From NCBI GenBank assembly GCA_963556695.1, contig CAUWAG010000007.1:434001-498000 (forward strand): a DNA stretch of 64,000 bases, written 5' to 3'. Positions 46,122-58,479 of the stretch are shown here, piece by piece. Both the position numbers and the translations under genes were made by a program. Position 1 is the first letter of the stretch, and the number at the start of each line of letters is the position of its first letter. This DNA comes from Anthostomella pinea. Lineage: Eukaryota; Ascomycota; Sordariomycetes; Xylariales; Xylariaceae. A model generated the notes under the pieces. The model searched no databases. It was not told where the DNA came from and saw only the letters and a program-made list of their open reading frames with translations.

Positions 46122-47012
46122 TCAGCCCGTGATGCGCAAATATCCATCCTTGCCTCCCGTGCGCGGAAGTCTGAAGCCGACGTATTCGCCATGCGCTCGA
46201 TTTCGGCTTTCGTAATGACCTCTCTTGTCTTCTAGGAGGCCAAGTCTTGCACGTGCCCGGGCTACTCGCTGGCCGTCGGGATCCAGTCTCGCCCTCAGGG
46301 CGTCGTCCCAAGGATGTCTCGTGACGGAGCTAGGGGGGATGGAGTGCTCTATGAGATACTCATTGGCAAAACTGTGTCCTGTCAGCAACTTGCGCGTGTC
46401 GAAGTCGGTAAGCAAGTCCCGGACATTCCATAGCCTCTGGACGTTGTGATCCCAGTCCGGACCTGTAGTCTCAATCTCTAGGATCTGGATGCCGCCGTAC
46501 CCGTGAGCATCGTAGAGGGCACAGAGGTCCGCGGCGTCTTCCAGGTCGACCGTGGCGGACATGAACGGACTCAGATCGTAACACCGCTGGTACAGGTGCC
46601 TCTGGACCTGTACCTGGAAGGTGAATGGTTGCGCGGGATTGGCGCCAGAGCCACGGGGCCGGATTCCGTCGTGGACGTATCCACTGTTGTCGTGGCCGTT
46701 TCCGCTGTGAATCACCCGGTACACGGCCCCCGGCCGCCTAGCACCGCCGGAGGTGTGGATGGTGGTGGCAATGTCTCTCATCATGCGGCCCCACGCGAAA
46801 CTGATGTTGCGCAAGACGATACCGGACACTTCTGGATACAGCGGTCGAACCCCTTGCACGTAATAGGGCAGGTCCATACACACCTTGTAAGCATAGGGAC
46901 CTTCGCTCTTGCTGGCCACGATATAGGCTCTTGCGTTAGGAGTCAAGTATTGTGCGGACCGGCTTTCCGTCCAGCGAGGCACAATGAGCTCCTCTATGGG
47001 TACCTCAGCCAT
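46122..47012 (-). CDS. Protein of unknown function, possibly DUF7587-like
   Basis: A single exon of 296 residues from ATG 47012 (context ACCATGGC). The in-frame extension upstream starts with TTG. The central region reads VYRVIHSGNG, then SPFMSATVDLEDAADLC, then QILEIETTG and NEYLIEHSIPPSSV. That order (Arg in a first strand, Ser in SPF-S, acidic residue near the end) recalls fungal DUF7587 proteins and, more distantly, ADP-ribosyltransferase folds with an R-S-E core. This is a resemblance from memory and not a match. The C-terminal 60 residues are very basic. No signal peptide or membrane segment. Confidence 0.5.
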   Translation of the reverse strand: MAEVPIEELIVPRWTESRSAQYLTPNARAYIVASKSEGPYAYKVCMDLPYYVQGVRPLYPEVSGIVLRNISFAWGRMMRDIATTIHTSGGARRPGAVYRVIHSGNGHDNSGYVHDGIRPRGSGANPAQPFTFQVQVQRHLYQRCYDLSPFMSATVDLEDAADLCALYDAHGYGGIQILEIETTGPDWDHNVQRLWNVRDLLTDFDTRKLLTGHSFANEYLIEHSIPPSSVTRHPWDDALRARLDPDGQRVARARARLGLLEDKRGHYESRNRAHGEYVGFRLPRTGGKDGYLRITG

Positions 47013-48703
47013 GGTAGTGGTAGCCAAGATGTGCTGCGTAACCGAGAAGGGAGGCTGTTGTGGTTCGAGAGGGGAAGTTGCCGTAAGCCGTGGCTGAGTG
47101 CTATACCGTTTGTTGTCTGGCAACGGTGTCTATGATTCTTGTGGGAACACTGTCTGGTGCCCCTTCGTGTATGTATCAAGTTAGAGACTGTGTTCGGGCG
47201 GGTGCTGATCTGACCAAACTCAGGCCTGGAAGATGTCTTTGTCTCCAGCAACTCCGACGCGTAACTGCTAGTTGAGAATGGTTGCCTCAAGGGATGTTGT
47301 GTGCTGCGTTGATCGTGATGGCATAGAAGGAAAGAGCGTGGGAGTAAATGTCGAGCCCGTTCCTGATAACGTTTGCTTAGGGGGCCGGGAAGGCGTTACT
47401 GCCAACTGAAGGAACCAGGTAGACGCTCGCGGACTTGAGTAAAGAACAGACGTGATCGTGTTCGGGAGAGTCATAAATTTGCAGTAGGGCTGGGTGTGGT
47501 TGGTGAGCGAGTTGGGAGAGTCCCTTGGTCAGGTTCGTTGCCACGAGGTTTGAGGCTTGCGACGTACGCAAAATGGCTCGGATAGATGTTCCCGGTTCTG
47601 GAGAACAAGTTGGAGTTCTATATGCAGTTGAAAGGGGAGGGAAAGAAGAGGGTGGTGGGCCACGTGCGTTGCTCTCATCACGGGAAAGCTGGATGTAGCA
47701 CGAGAAGCACTCGGGTACGATGTAAACGTTGAGATGCTTATTGCGAGCGGGAAGGTACGCTTTTAAGCTTGTTCAGAAATTACTCGGCCATACGTATGTA
47801 TCCTCAAGTATTGTGAAGATCACTCTCCCTGAACCCGTCAAGTGGAATGTGCGATCGAGCTGGTCACTGCTACATCAACATATCGTGTTCACGTACAGAG
47901 GAACTACCTACTAGATATCACACTATTTATATCGCTATGGCTAACAGGATATCTGCATCAGGGGGCAACCGCACCTTTCGATGAGGATATACCCATGGGA
48001 CCATCGACACCAGCTCGAAGTTTTCTGGACTCGGCGAAGCAGTACTCGAAATGGTACCAGAACCCTGTTTCACCCAGCCCGCACCAGAATCCTTCTGTGT
48101 TGTCCAGCCGAAGGGCCTCGAGAGGAGTTCTGCTATTTACACTTCGTCAGAATTCCTTATTTGCACCTTGCCTCCACCCCTACCTCACCAGGCAGCTGGC
48201 CGCGGGCTAACCACCAAGCTTACGGCTTACCAAGTTACCATTAGATCGAGGTTAAGGGTGCAGCTTTCAATGCAGCTGTCGATGCAGTTGTGCTGAAATA
48301 AGGGGCTATATTGCAGCTGGCAGGCAGGTAGGGTGTGGAGACAAGGTGCCACTAGTAGGACATCTCGAGAAACCCGAGGTTCCATAGAGTCTATGACCGG
48401 CAGGCTTCCAATACTACAATAAGCCAAACGATTCAGCTTGAGTCCTGATACGCCGATGGAGAACCTCAAACCCAGCGTACTCGCCGGTCGTGACCCACGA
48501 GACTCCCTACGTTCTGCTACCCAGAAAGCAGGCAGCAAAAGACTTTGCACAGCCATCGGTCTCTGTCCAGAGGCCAATCAATGGCAGGCGCAGAATATAT
48601 GAGCTTTCATTAACACTGGTCCTTCCAAACATGAGATATTAATTACAACGCATAAAACGAGCAAACTCACGAGCTACATGTACATGCGCCAGCTATAAGA
48701 TCG
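47013..48703. other. Intergenic 1.7 kb, no gene seen
   Basis: Frames up to 122 codons lack motifs and codon character. Confidence 0.35.
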
Positions 48704-49790
48704 TCAATGGTCTAACTCTGCTATCTCCGCACGGCCCAATGGAACAGGGGCTGCATATAACTCAGCAGGGTACACTTGTACAGGTTGGGTCTCACCTGAC
48801 CACGCAGACTGTGCTATACTATGTGCTACGTCTCCTTTATTCAAACATGGCTGCTGTGGATTAGGAGTGTCAGCCTGGTGCTCGTGCTGCTTCCTTCGGT
48901 TGTGCCGTCGAAGAAAGCCAAGCGCCAGCACAGTGCCACATACAAGGGCAATTCCGCCGATCACACCGCCTATGATGACACCTGTGTTGTTTGTGGAGGT
49001 CCCAGAACCCGGACCTGTCGAATTTGTGGCCGCTGCCGGGCTCCAGGTTGAAGTGAACGCACTTGTTACACCGAGATCCGCGGATAGTGAGAATATGGAT
49101 ACTTGAGGGGTTATAGCGGAGCTTGGATTTGAGGACGAAGTTGACTCGGGAGTGCTTGTTGCCAATGCCTTGGTCGCAGCCATCGGTGTGGCGAGCAAGG
49201 TGGCTGTCATTGCTTCCCTTCCACATGCGATATATGATATGTTTGATCCACGCCAGAGTCCAGGAGGACCGCGGAGCAAAAAGCTCGCACTTGATTCCGT
49301 GCTAGGTGCGAACCACTGTCAGTTGTTCGTTCACCGTGCCAGGTAACTTAGTAATGCGTGCCGGCTCTTACCAGGAGAATGTAGTAAGCCCGGTTGTGCC
49401 AACCTGGCCACACTCAGTAGAGCAGGCTTCACTATCCATGCATGCGGCTGCCAGTCCGCAGTCCGTAGCAGCGATGACAGTCGTAGGACAGAAGACCCAC
49501 AAGCCCCCCGAGGTGTCGACTCGACAGTCAAATCCTGGACCAGCAGTCCGAGACTTGGATGCATCGCCGTCTAAATATTCACATGTAGACATGGCAGTCA
49601 CGATATCTCGGTGCTTAAATATCTTGTCGTCGCTGGGGATCGTGGTGTTGTCCGTGTTGACGGAAGGGATGGTTGTTGCCGCTGCACCGAGTTCTGTGAT
49701 TGTTACATTAGGGGCGCAATAGACGGTTCCAGTACCGTATTGCAGGATCAGGAGGAACAAGAGCGTGAGAGGACACGGATATGTGCGCAT
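48704..49790 (-). CDS. Single-pass cell-surface protein with Cys-rich ectodomain
   Basis: Exons 49790-49372 and 49301-48704, joined over a 70-nt intron (GTAAGA...CTAG), give 338 residues. The signal peptide PLTLLFLLILQYGTGTVYCA is followed by an ectodomain with 9-10 Cys, including WVFCPTTVIAATDCGLAAAC and CSTECGQVGTTGLTTFSC. The splice creates the last Cys and leads to SYIACG. A Ser/Thr-rich stalk precedes one membrane helix (VIIGGVIGGIALVCGTVLAL) and a basic stop (RRHNRRKQ). The 65-residue tail is cytosolic. The layout (sensor-like ectodomain, stalk, helix, short tail) is shared by fungal wall-sensor-type proteins, but I do not know the exact family. Confidence 0.7.
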
Positions 49791-50664
49791 TTTGACGGAT
49801 AGGAGCAGCGGATATGGTCTCGTGTATCTGACGAAGGGAAAAGGCCGCGAGGAAACTGCACAAAGGGGAACAATTCACCGAAGTTCAAGTAGAACCCTGA
49901 TCGAGGTCCTGAATAGCCTACCTGAACCTGATATTGGCTTCGGGGGGGATATCTGTGACCCACCTGCTTGATGTTGGTTTGGCTTGCTGTAGGTTTCTGG
50001 CGCAGAACATCCTCAATGCCGTCCGCAGCCCATGTACGTGACGATGTGACCTGGCGTCTACATTCCAATACTTTCGGACCTTGCGCAAGAAGGCCTCGTG
50101 AATGGACCTCGAGACGCGCGCACTTGTGACATGCCGTGGCCTCCCAAGCAATGACAGGGGCGTCCTCATCGTGGCCGGCGGCTGATTTCCCTACCAGAAA
50201 ACGCGAGTTGCAATTACACACTCTACGAAAACCATGTTTGCACCCAGCGTGTGATGGTCAGTATTTAGCGCTCTTGTCGCATCCGCCATAGATCCCCTTG
50301 TAAGGGCTTACACAGAAGTTGATTTGGGCGAACCCGACAGCACGGCACCGCGCCTATACTGGCACCCTCATTGGCCACCGACAGGGCCACCGACAGGGCC
50401 ACCGAGAGCAACGCCGCAATCAACACGGGTACAAAACCAACACGAACAATGGGATTGGTCCGGACGCTGTGCTGAAGGCTGACCAAGGCGCCTGGGTTGC
50501 TTCAATGGATGTTTGCTGCAAGCGCCGGTTTCACACAATGCGCCCCAACGCCCGGGTTTGAATCCCGAGTCCTACATCATCGGGCCGTGACGACGTTGAA
50601 CGCGCAAGTTCTTCCCTCAATCCCCATTCACGCCTTCTCATCATACCCAACGCGCCATGAGAAG
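49791..50664. other. Divergent intergenic region
   Basis: Between the surface-protein gene and the mannosyltransferase relic. A short tandem (CCACCGACAGGG, two to three copies at about 50376-50410) is the only structure seen. Confidence 0.4.
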
Positions 50665-52190
50665 ATGAGGCAATCGCGTCTCGTCGCGTTCCAGGTCGCC
50701 AGTCTCTCTCTCGTCTTTCTGACGATCTGGGCTGGGTTTCACAGTTTGGCTTCCGAGTCGTGGACGCCGTGGCGGCGCATCGGTCTTCATCCGTCTGGCT
50801 CGGACATACAAGGTATTTATGCAAGACGCACACCGCTGCTTCCGGACTGTTTACTGACTGAGTGCAACAGAAGTAGCTGATTCAGCGGTGAATGACTCCA
50901 TCAGAGACTTGTCCGAGTCCGGTGCCTGAGCCTGGGCCACAGCCAGAACTCGTTGATGGGCTGGTCGAGGCGGAACAGTCTGGAAAAGAGCACCAGCTAG
51001 AACCTGTTGACAAGGATCCGCCATTCAACACGACACCATTCATTACGGCCGTGCTGGATTCAGCGGACACAACACTGCCTCGCCTGGAGTGTCCTGCTCC
51101 AAACACTACGCGATATGGGTACCTGAAAGCCGTGGGACCGGACGAGATATCCGTAGACCTCAGATACTTCTTCGCGCTCGACCTGCGACAGTCGGTCGAG
51201 GTAATACCCCGACTCCTGGGGTCCATCGTGGAAGCCATCCGCTTCCTAGGCCCGTCGGCCTGCGGGCTATCCAACGTGGAGGGTCACTCAGAAGACGGTA
51301 CCCTTGAGATACTGCACGCGCTGCAGCCGGAGCTGGCTGAGCTGGGAATTGCGTACTACGTTCGCTCAAGCGCCCTCGATCCGGCAACGGGCGAGCGCAT
51401 CACAAGGCTAGCCCAGCTGGGTAACCTCGCCCTGGCACCCCTTGTCTCCCCCGGGGCCATACCTCCTGCGGCCTTGACTCGTAGGTCTCTACCGGTCCCG
51501 GTCCCCGACAGCAATACGACCATCGTGTTCCTCAACGACGTGGCAGCCTGTGTGACCGATATTCTTGAGCTGGTCCATTAGCGCGCCTTCCAAGAAGCAG
51601 ACATGACATGCGCTATGGACTGGACATACGTTGGGCGCGACCCCACGTTCTACGACGTGTGGGTGGCACGTACATTGCGCGGCGATCTGTTCTTCGATAT
51701 CCCGTCCGACGGTTCGTGGGACAGCGCGTGGAACCTGCTCTGGAACGACGCGGAGGCTAGGGAGAGGTTTGGGCGCACTCTGCCGTTTCAAGTGTATGCA
51801 TGCTGGAATGGAGCGGTGGCATTTGGGGCGGCGCCGGTACTCGGTCTGGGGACGTCGGTTAACGACGTAGGAGATGAAACATTGGAGAGGGAGAGGAATA
51901 CTACAGAGAAGGTCGAATTCCGCGCACCGAGGGATGGCGAATGCTATGCCGGCGAACCAACGTTATTCTGTAAGGACCTGTGGTGGAACGGCTACGGGCG
52001 CATCGCGGTCGTTCCATCGGTCAACCTCGAATACTCCAACGAGGCGGCAGCCAAGATCAAGCAGCTGAAGGGGTACACGTCGCGATGGAGGGAGAAGGAA
52101 GTCGAGGAGATGCCGAAAATCGATTGGGGCGAAAATCGATTGGATCGACCAACCGCCGGGCATGATGAAGTGTATGCCTGGCCTGGGTGA
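50665..52190 (+). pseudogene. CMT1/CAP59-type mannosyltransferase gene, interrupted
   Basis: Exon 1 (50665-50812) gives a type II membrane anchor (VASLSLVFLTIWAGFHSLA). After a 58-nt intron the frame runs EVADSAVND and then shifts near 50930 into the long frame. From about 51080 on it shows family motifs: FFALDLRQSVEVIPRLLGSI, VEGHSEDGT, IVFLNDVAACVTDILELVH, ADMTCAMDWTY, PTFYDVWVARTLRGDLFF and FQVYACWNGAVAF. The same frame is cut by TAG at 51579-51581, between ELVH and the ADMTCAMDW block, then continues in frame to TGA at 52188. The family adds alpha-1,3-mannose in capsule or wall polysaccharide in the Golgi. With a frameshift and a stop no full enzyme is expected. Sequencing error at both places is less likely but possible. 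Confidence 0.75.
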
Positions 52191-54402
52191 CCAGAGCTGG
52201 CGACCGTGGAACGAGACGCTGGTTTGACCGGCCTATGTGTTTAGTTCATATTGAAACAAATAGGTACATCATTGCGACTCGGACACTCTGCCAAGGTCAA
52301 CCTCTTGACATTCAGGTCCTGCGAACGTGGCCATCCCTCGTAGGCAGATACGTGGCACTCTAAATGTAGTCTTGCAGCTCGAAATGTCTCGAAATCTCTA
52401 GTGCACGAGAATATTGGGTGGCACACGACTGACGGTGAAGGCGAGTCTGTTCAAGAACACAACAGTTAGCACGAGCTCCAGGTTGGTACGAGTGTGTACC
52501 AAATATTGAGGGCTCTTCTTGGGTCGACCCAAGCCACACGGGCTAATGGACACTGATACCTCAGTACTGACCTCACGAAGGCCATCTCGCGGGCAGGTCC
52601 ACTTGTCGGACGCAGCGCGCACAAGACTCTTCGAATTTGTGTGCAGCGTGAGGTAGCAGGGGCGAAAGGCGCCAGAAGATGCATCGTGAGAGAAGCTACA
52701 GGCGTCGCAGGCAGCAGCCGACGACAGACGCATTCACGCCGCCGACGACGCGGCACCTCGCCCACCTGGAAGATCGTGGCATCCCACGAGCTTCGGATGC
52801 AGGAATAGACGGGAGCTCAAGAACTTCGACATTGGCAACAATTGGTAGGAACCTTGGTCTGAATTGAAATGGAGCATCACCATCACGGGAACGGCACCCA
52901 GATCCTGGCAGGCCATGCCATCGTAAGACTGCCGGACGGTAATCATGGCGACTAGGTACCACCGTCACGTCGCGAAACACCGAACCGTGACAGGGCACGG
53001 CGAGAAGAGGTCCATCTTCAATATTGAGGGTGTCTTCCTCATGTCACCACGCAAGGTGATGAGCACAACGAAAACAAGTGAGGGCAGTGAGCAAACAAAA
53101 ATGACACCTGTTGAAACGCACGAGGCGTTGCCAAAAGATAGTCGACTCCGCGATGTGCAATGCAGGTCTTCCATCCTGAGACCGATGAATCTTGAACGAT
53201 CGGTCTCCAAGCAAGGTAAGTTTAACAAAAGGGAAGGGAGGGAGTCTTAAGACTCGGGAGGGCAGAATTTCTTAAATAAGCCTCTGAGGGCTTGGGGGCG
53301 GTGAATGGTGACAGGAAGCGGGGCAGCAGGCTACAGCTGAAGCCTCCACACAGCTGCGGCCAGCTGATCAGCCGCACTCGGCGAGTTTTACGCTTCAGTG
53401 TCAAGCGTTCCTTCATGACAACCTCCGCGTTTGTTATGGATCACTTGAATGATGGATCACTTGAATGCGCCGAGGCCTTTACAGGTAAGGTTGTTACCAG
53501 AACGGCCTGCTAGGCGCGGCATTACGATTACAGCGGGCTCGGGCTTCATTCCGGACGAAGCACATGCACGGATGTGCCTACTCACCCATCGATACTGCCT
53601 CCGGTACCTACTTACGAAGACGCAGTCTCAATACGCAGCTAATAATAAATGCTTAACCACGAAGCCCCATGGCCAAGTCATGCTCAAATTCTCGGCATCC
53701 AATGCTATGTGCCGGGCCGAAGGTTGATGGGGCTCATACGCTCCGAGAGGGGAGTCTGTTGGTGCACGGGAGCCACCCTACCACTCTGTCGGGTCGCTGT
53801 TATTTCGGTCACACGAGAGACTCGCCCAGCCCTCGCCGATTATAATACTGTTTGTTTACACCCCCAAAAGTTATCCTATTCTTAGAGGTGAAGATCTCCA
53901 TGAGGATAACAGACACATGATTTCTCCTTGCTTGGAGGCTGTGTATACGGTGTTGCAACTTCCATCCCCGAACCGAGGTTCTGTCATGGCGGCCCGCGTG
54001 TCTCCAGAGAAAACCAATCGCTGGGCATGTTCGATGAATGATCCGCGTGGTCGGCGAAGCATCCCATGCCCGACGGCAATATTGCCATCCGACACCCCCT
54101 AGCTGTATTCTATATGTCATGGCCCCAGGTCATGAGGAGAGCATGCTCGAGTCAGATGCAGCTAAGCCACGGCTTGCATTCCTATCGAATTTCAAATCTG
54201 GAGCAAGGTACTATCTTCGTGGTTTGCTACCGGTGTTGCCTACGCACTGGCACTTGTATTGCACTGGCACTTGTATTGGCCCTGGTCAGCTTTGAGAGAA
54301 GCAAGAGGAAAGTCCATATAAAACCCATAGATCATCACGATGTAACACTCACATCAATCATCTTCGGCCCAAGACTACTCTACCCACATACCACACACCA
54401 AC
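52191..54402. other. 2.2 kb between the two glycosyltransferase genes, no confident gene
   Basis: On the minus strand at about 52740-52360 two short frames with several Cys could be joined by a GTCAGT...ACAG intron into a small protein, but no signal peptide supports it. Otherwise nothing is seen. Confidence 0.35.
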
Positions 54403-56984
54403 ATGGGTTTTCAACGATACAGTCGTACGCGGTCCCTCAAGGCTTCCCCGCGAGTGGAAGTCCTGTCTCTGGGAACGTCAGACTACGATTCCGAAGGCTT
54501 TACCGATGTCGAAGACGAGGCTTCTACTCGACGTGTCGTCTCAAGCCGTCCCAAAGATGCCACAACCATCACATTCTCCGAGAATTGCCGAATGCTCAAC
54601 GATGTACCGTCAGCTATAGACCCCTTGGTGATAGAAGAGATCGCCCATGATGACGAGCCGGATGTGATGTCGATGCCGCCTTGGAAAAGGCGGATCTTTC
54701 GTATATTGCCATTTTCAGACGTCTTCTCGGTCATGTTGATGTCCTGGGCTGCCTGGATCCAGCTTTATATTTTGATCGAGATGTATGGTCTGGACCTCAT
54801 CCCGTTCACTCTGGTGGTGTTGCTCGCAATATACACTGGGGCGTTGTCTCTCCTATCTAGTACGTACACCATTCGCTCTGGACTGGGCACCATACTTTGT
54901 AGCGAAATAAGCAATAACCTAGTGGTTATGCTACCCAGCTTTGAAACCCCTGAGCTCCCTATTACTTCATCTTCACAGAGTAAACAGCAGAATAATGAGT
55001 GCTAATACCCTCTAGTCCCCAAGTCAGTGATCAGCCTTTTCAAAGCTTCTGCCTGCCTCGGGGAATGGCGTCCGAGGCTCAGGCTCCTCGGATATTCGGT
55101 ACCATCGGTAGACGTCTTCATCACGGTATGCAAGGAGCCACTGGACATAGTCCAAGACACAGTCTGCGCCGCCCTCGCGGTCGACTACCCCTCGCACCTG
55201 TACCGAGTCGTAGTATGCGATGACGGCGACTCCAAGAACCTGGCGGCTTGGGTCACTTCGCTCGCGCAACAGCGGTCGAACCTTCACTATACAGCCCGTA
55301 CGAGGCACGGGCCTGAAGGATACAAGGCGGGGAACCTGAACCATGGTCTGGGCTTCGTCGACGCTCTTCCTGGAGGGCCTGCCGAGTATGTGGCCGGGAT
55401 AGATGCTGACATGATTGTGGAGAGGAGGTGGTTGCGGTCTGTAATGGCTCACATCGCACCCGACCCAGACATGGGTATGGCATGCCCAGCGCAGGTAAGA
55501 ACCCCCAAGCTCAAGACGAGTGCGAGTCATATGTTGCCGAACTGACCTAGACATGACATCTATAACTTTTACAATGTCCCAGTCAATGATCCCCTTTCCC
55601 AGTCAAATCGACAATCCTGGCGGCTATCCAATGTCGTCCGTGATATGGCGGACATAGCGTGGAACACCGGCTCCGGCTGGGTCGCTCGGCGGCAAGCCAT
55701 CGATGACATTGGCGGCTTTCCTACCGGCTGCCTTATAGAAGACATACACAGCTCTACCTTGCTCCTGACCTTGGGATGGAAGACAGCGTATGTGGCCGAA
55801 GCTCTGCAGTACGGACTCGTCCCAGAGACATACGATGGACATGTGAAGCAGTTCACGAGATGGGTGAGTCACACCCCTCATACCCCTTGGTTTTGTAAGT
55901 ACGCAAGAATGGAAACCCGGCTAACCAGGAGATCGTGGGCAGAACAACGGCGGCTTCCAACTCGCAATGCTGATGCGCTTCTGGGCCTCCGAATCGCGTA
56001 CGAAACAGCTGATGCTGAAATAGAGGGTTCTCGACTTCGACCAAGCTGTCGCCAGCGTCTTCGGCCCCTTTACATCCGTGGTTGGCCTTGTGTTCACTGT
56101 ACTCTTCCTTTTCAGCAACATCCACCTGGCGTATTTCATGAATCTGGACCAGTTGCGTCTGCTGCTGCGCCTTCAGACCTGTGCGACTCTCCTACAAGCG
56201 GTGTCCACGTGCTTGTCGAGTTTTCTCGTGGGCTACGAGACGGCCATTAGGCAGGATCCCGCGTGGATGGGGTCCTTGTGAGTACATTTGATTTTCCCTT
56301 GCGCATTCCGTCTATTGCTGTCGTCGATGCGCGTCGAGCAGGACACGATGAGTTCGAAGCACCCCAGCGCTGACACAAACACTTCGAAAAGACTACATCG
56401 CTTCCGTAATGCGCTCGTTCGTATTGAACCCCTTTCTTGGAGGGCGCGCGGCTTCCTTCACACCCTCGGGCACAATCTCCAACAACATCCGCGAACGCGA
56501 TCACCACCGAAGAGCCCCCATTCACCGACGCCTCTGGCACATGATGGCGCACTGCGGAGCTTGGTTCCACGTGATAGTAGTGACCTTGCTTGTCGCTGGT
56601 GTAGCTTGCCGAGTTGCAGGACATCCGCTCATCACCATCATTCCCACGAACCCGCGTGCACTATTGGTACAGCAGAGCAGCACGGTCGGAGAAGACAATG
56701 TACCTGAAGCCTGGATTGGGCTCTTGGAACGCATCGCGTGGCCACCACTGGGCTGGCTGACGGGCATCATGTCCTGGTCGACACCGATCCGATACGCGCT
56801 GTTCCCGCCGCGCGTACCGGACAGGGAAGAATTGCTAGGAGATAGGGATGAGAAGGGCGCAAGATACCCGGCGGATTCAGTCAAAGGCTGCAAGTGGTCA
56901 CTTTGGGGGTTCGGAGAGACCCATGTGTATATCCTCGGAGTTGGATATTCTGCAGGTCTGCTGATTTGGAGCTTTTGGATATAA
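54403..56984 (+). pseudogene. GT2 cellulose-synthase-like glycosyltransferase gene, interrupted
   Basis: Exon 1 (54403-54859) encodes an N-terminal cytosolic part and two membrane helices. Exon 2 (55016-55494) has the GT-A core: VDVFITVCKEPLDIVQDTV, the first Asp in VVVCDDGDSKNL, and the DxD in AGIDADMIV. The next part (about 55551-55863) has GSGWVARRQAIDDIGGFPTG and the IED of the base motif. It ends QFTRW before an intron at 55864-55942, after which NNGGFQLAMLMRFW and membrane helices follow. The last part (to 56984) has RSFVLNPFLGGRAASFTPSG. Three problems are seen. The 55494/55551 junction is out of phase. A TAG at 56021 interrupts LMLK/RVLDFDQ. No in-phase junction was found at about 56278. 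The family polymerises beta-glucans or related chains at the plasma membrane. Confidence 0.65.
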
Positions 56985-57059
56985 CTAGGGGGGCGGTTAG
57001 TGTTACGGTGACGGTGTAACAGGTACATTCCCCGACCAGAAGTCTCCGAGCCCACTTTT

Positions 57060-58380
57060 CGAGCAGCCCTACACGCCTACACCCTCCAACTTTCAGCATT
57101 CACCACGCACCCATCTCTCACTGTAATAATATGAAAAAAACTGCATTGTATAAGCCATTCAATAGTGTGTGTACCAACCACCTGCCCTTTTCACTGCGGC
57201 GATTGGGTTGCTGAGAGATTCAACGAGAACGCGTACATCCTCAGGATCAATCTCTGACCACGCCCTTTCGATTAACTGTCTGGCATTATGCCTCGTGGGC
57301 AATATTAGCCTTCAAATCAGCGAAACCAGGCTCGATTCTCTGTATCTGCTTCTTTAGAAGTGCCCAAATGTGCTCGATCGGGTTCAAATCAGGGCTGTGA
57401 GCAGGCCAGTCGATCGTCCAGATGCCGTGCTCCTCTAGCCACTCTGGAGTGCCTCCAAATCAATGGATGTGAGCGTTATCTTGCATAAAAGGATCCCCAG
57501 GCTTGTAGAACAGAAGGAGCCCTTCTTCAAGAACGTCTTGATATGAAGCTAAAGATACTCCTCTGCGAAGAGCATCCTCATTGGGCTCGCAGAAGATGAT
57601 TTTGCCTAGGCCACCTTCTCCGCCGTGTAACCAGATCAAGGCCCAATACATAATGGAGATACAGGGTCTCCCATGGCTCTTAGGGTTCACGAGATCCTGT
57701 CTGTAACGTTCAGAAGAGAGGCGGATGACCCAATCGCCCGGATTATCAGATAAATTCTGGACCGTGACTTCGTCTGAGAAAAGCGTTCGCATCAGCTCCT
57801 CCCGAGCCTCTTGGGAGTCGTATTTATTATAAAAAGCGAGTCTCTCTTGTTCGTTATCTTCCATAAGCTCAATCCTCTTTGTCGCCTTCCACTTACGAAG
57901 CCTGTGAGCACAAAGAATGCGCTTGATAGTGGTATATGAGCTGAAAACCCTGCTCTCCTTTTTGAGCTCTTTATAGGTGGCCTTGGGGTACTTTTGAGCC
58001 GTTTTAACTAGCTGAGATTCTTTGTGCTTGTTTAAAGTCCTTGTGGCTCCCTCTTGAGGTTGAGAGACCGTGCTGTTATGCTCTCTAGTAGTGTTGATAA
58101 TGTCGGTCACGGTTTGAGGCCGATTTAGATGGAACGCATTCGCGACATTGTCGCGCCTTACGCCTGCCGCCCTGGCAGCCACAGTAGCTGCACGAGCTTC
58201 AAAAGTAAATTCCTGGTTTGGCCCGCGATTTGCGGTCAGAATTGTACTAACCTCTTGTAATTTCATCGTTTTGGTGTTAAGTAAATAAAAGGTGAAGAAG
58301 GAAGGGGGTTGCGAGCGTGTAGACGCGTTTTGAAACTAGCGTAGTGGATGCTCAGAGACTTTTGGAGGGTCAGTGTACCT
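57060..58380. mobile_element. Tc1-type transposon, decayed
   Basis: The right end at about 58345-58380 (CTCAGAGACTTTTGGAGGGT then CAGTGTA) matches the MITE family terminus. The left end is poorly preserved. CACCCTCCAACTTTCAGCAT at about 57080 is the best candidate. It contains the transposase relic. Confidence 0.65.
57159..58266 (-). pseudogene. Tc1/mariner-type transposase relic (DD34E)
   Basis: ATG 58266 starts a frame with an N-terminal helix-turn-helix region and the motifs RPQTVTDIINTT and YKELKKE. The first catalytic Asp is in LFSDEVTV and the second in MQDNAHIH. A TGA follows directly, but the same frame goes on with FGGTPEWLEEHGIW and the last acidic residue in SPDLNPIEHIW. Counting the stop as one position, 34 residues separate the second Asp and the Glu, the DD34E spacing of Tc1 elements. 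A frame change near 57290 then leads to RQLIERAWSEIDPEDV and the typical end GGWYTHY, stopping at 57159. It is not functional as it stands. Confidence 0.85.
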
Positions 58381-58479
58381 ACAAATTTGGCATTTTTGGA
58401 TAATGGCGTAACTACATAGCCTTTAAAGTGAATAAATGTTGCAGATAGAGATTGTAGGCAATCAACGTGATACACACAG

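Noticed and set aside
50545..50580. tRNA T-arm-like sequence (CGGGTTTGAATCCCG)
   Set aside because: No acceptor, D or anticodon arm could be built around it.
52360..52740. Small two-exon Cys-containing protein on the minus strand
   Set aside because: A GTCAGT...ACAG intron can be drawn, but there is no signal peptide, the second exon stops soon, and nothing in it is recognisable.
57460..58266. Reading the 268-residue frame as a complete transposase
   Set aside because: The last catalytic residue and the typical C-terminus lie beyond the stop and in another frame, so it is a relic.
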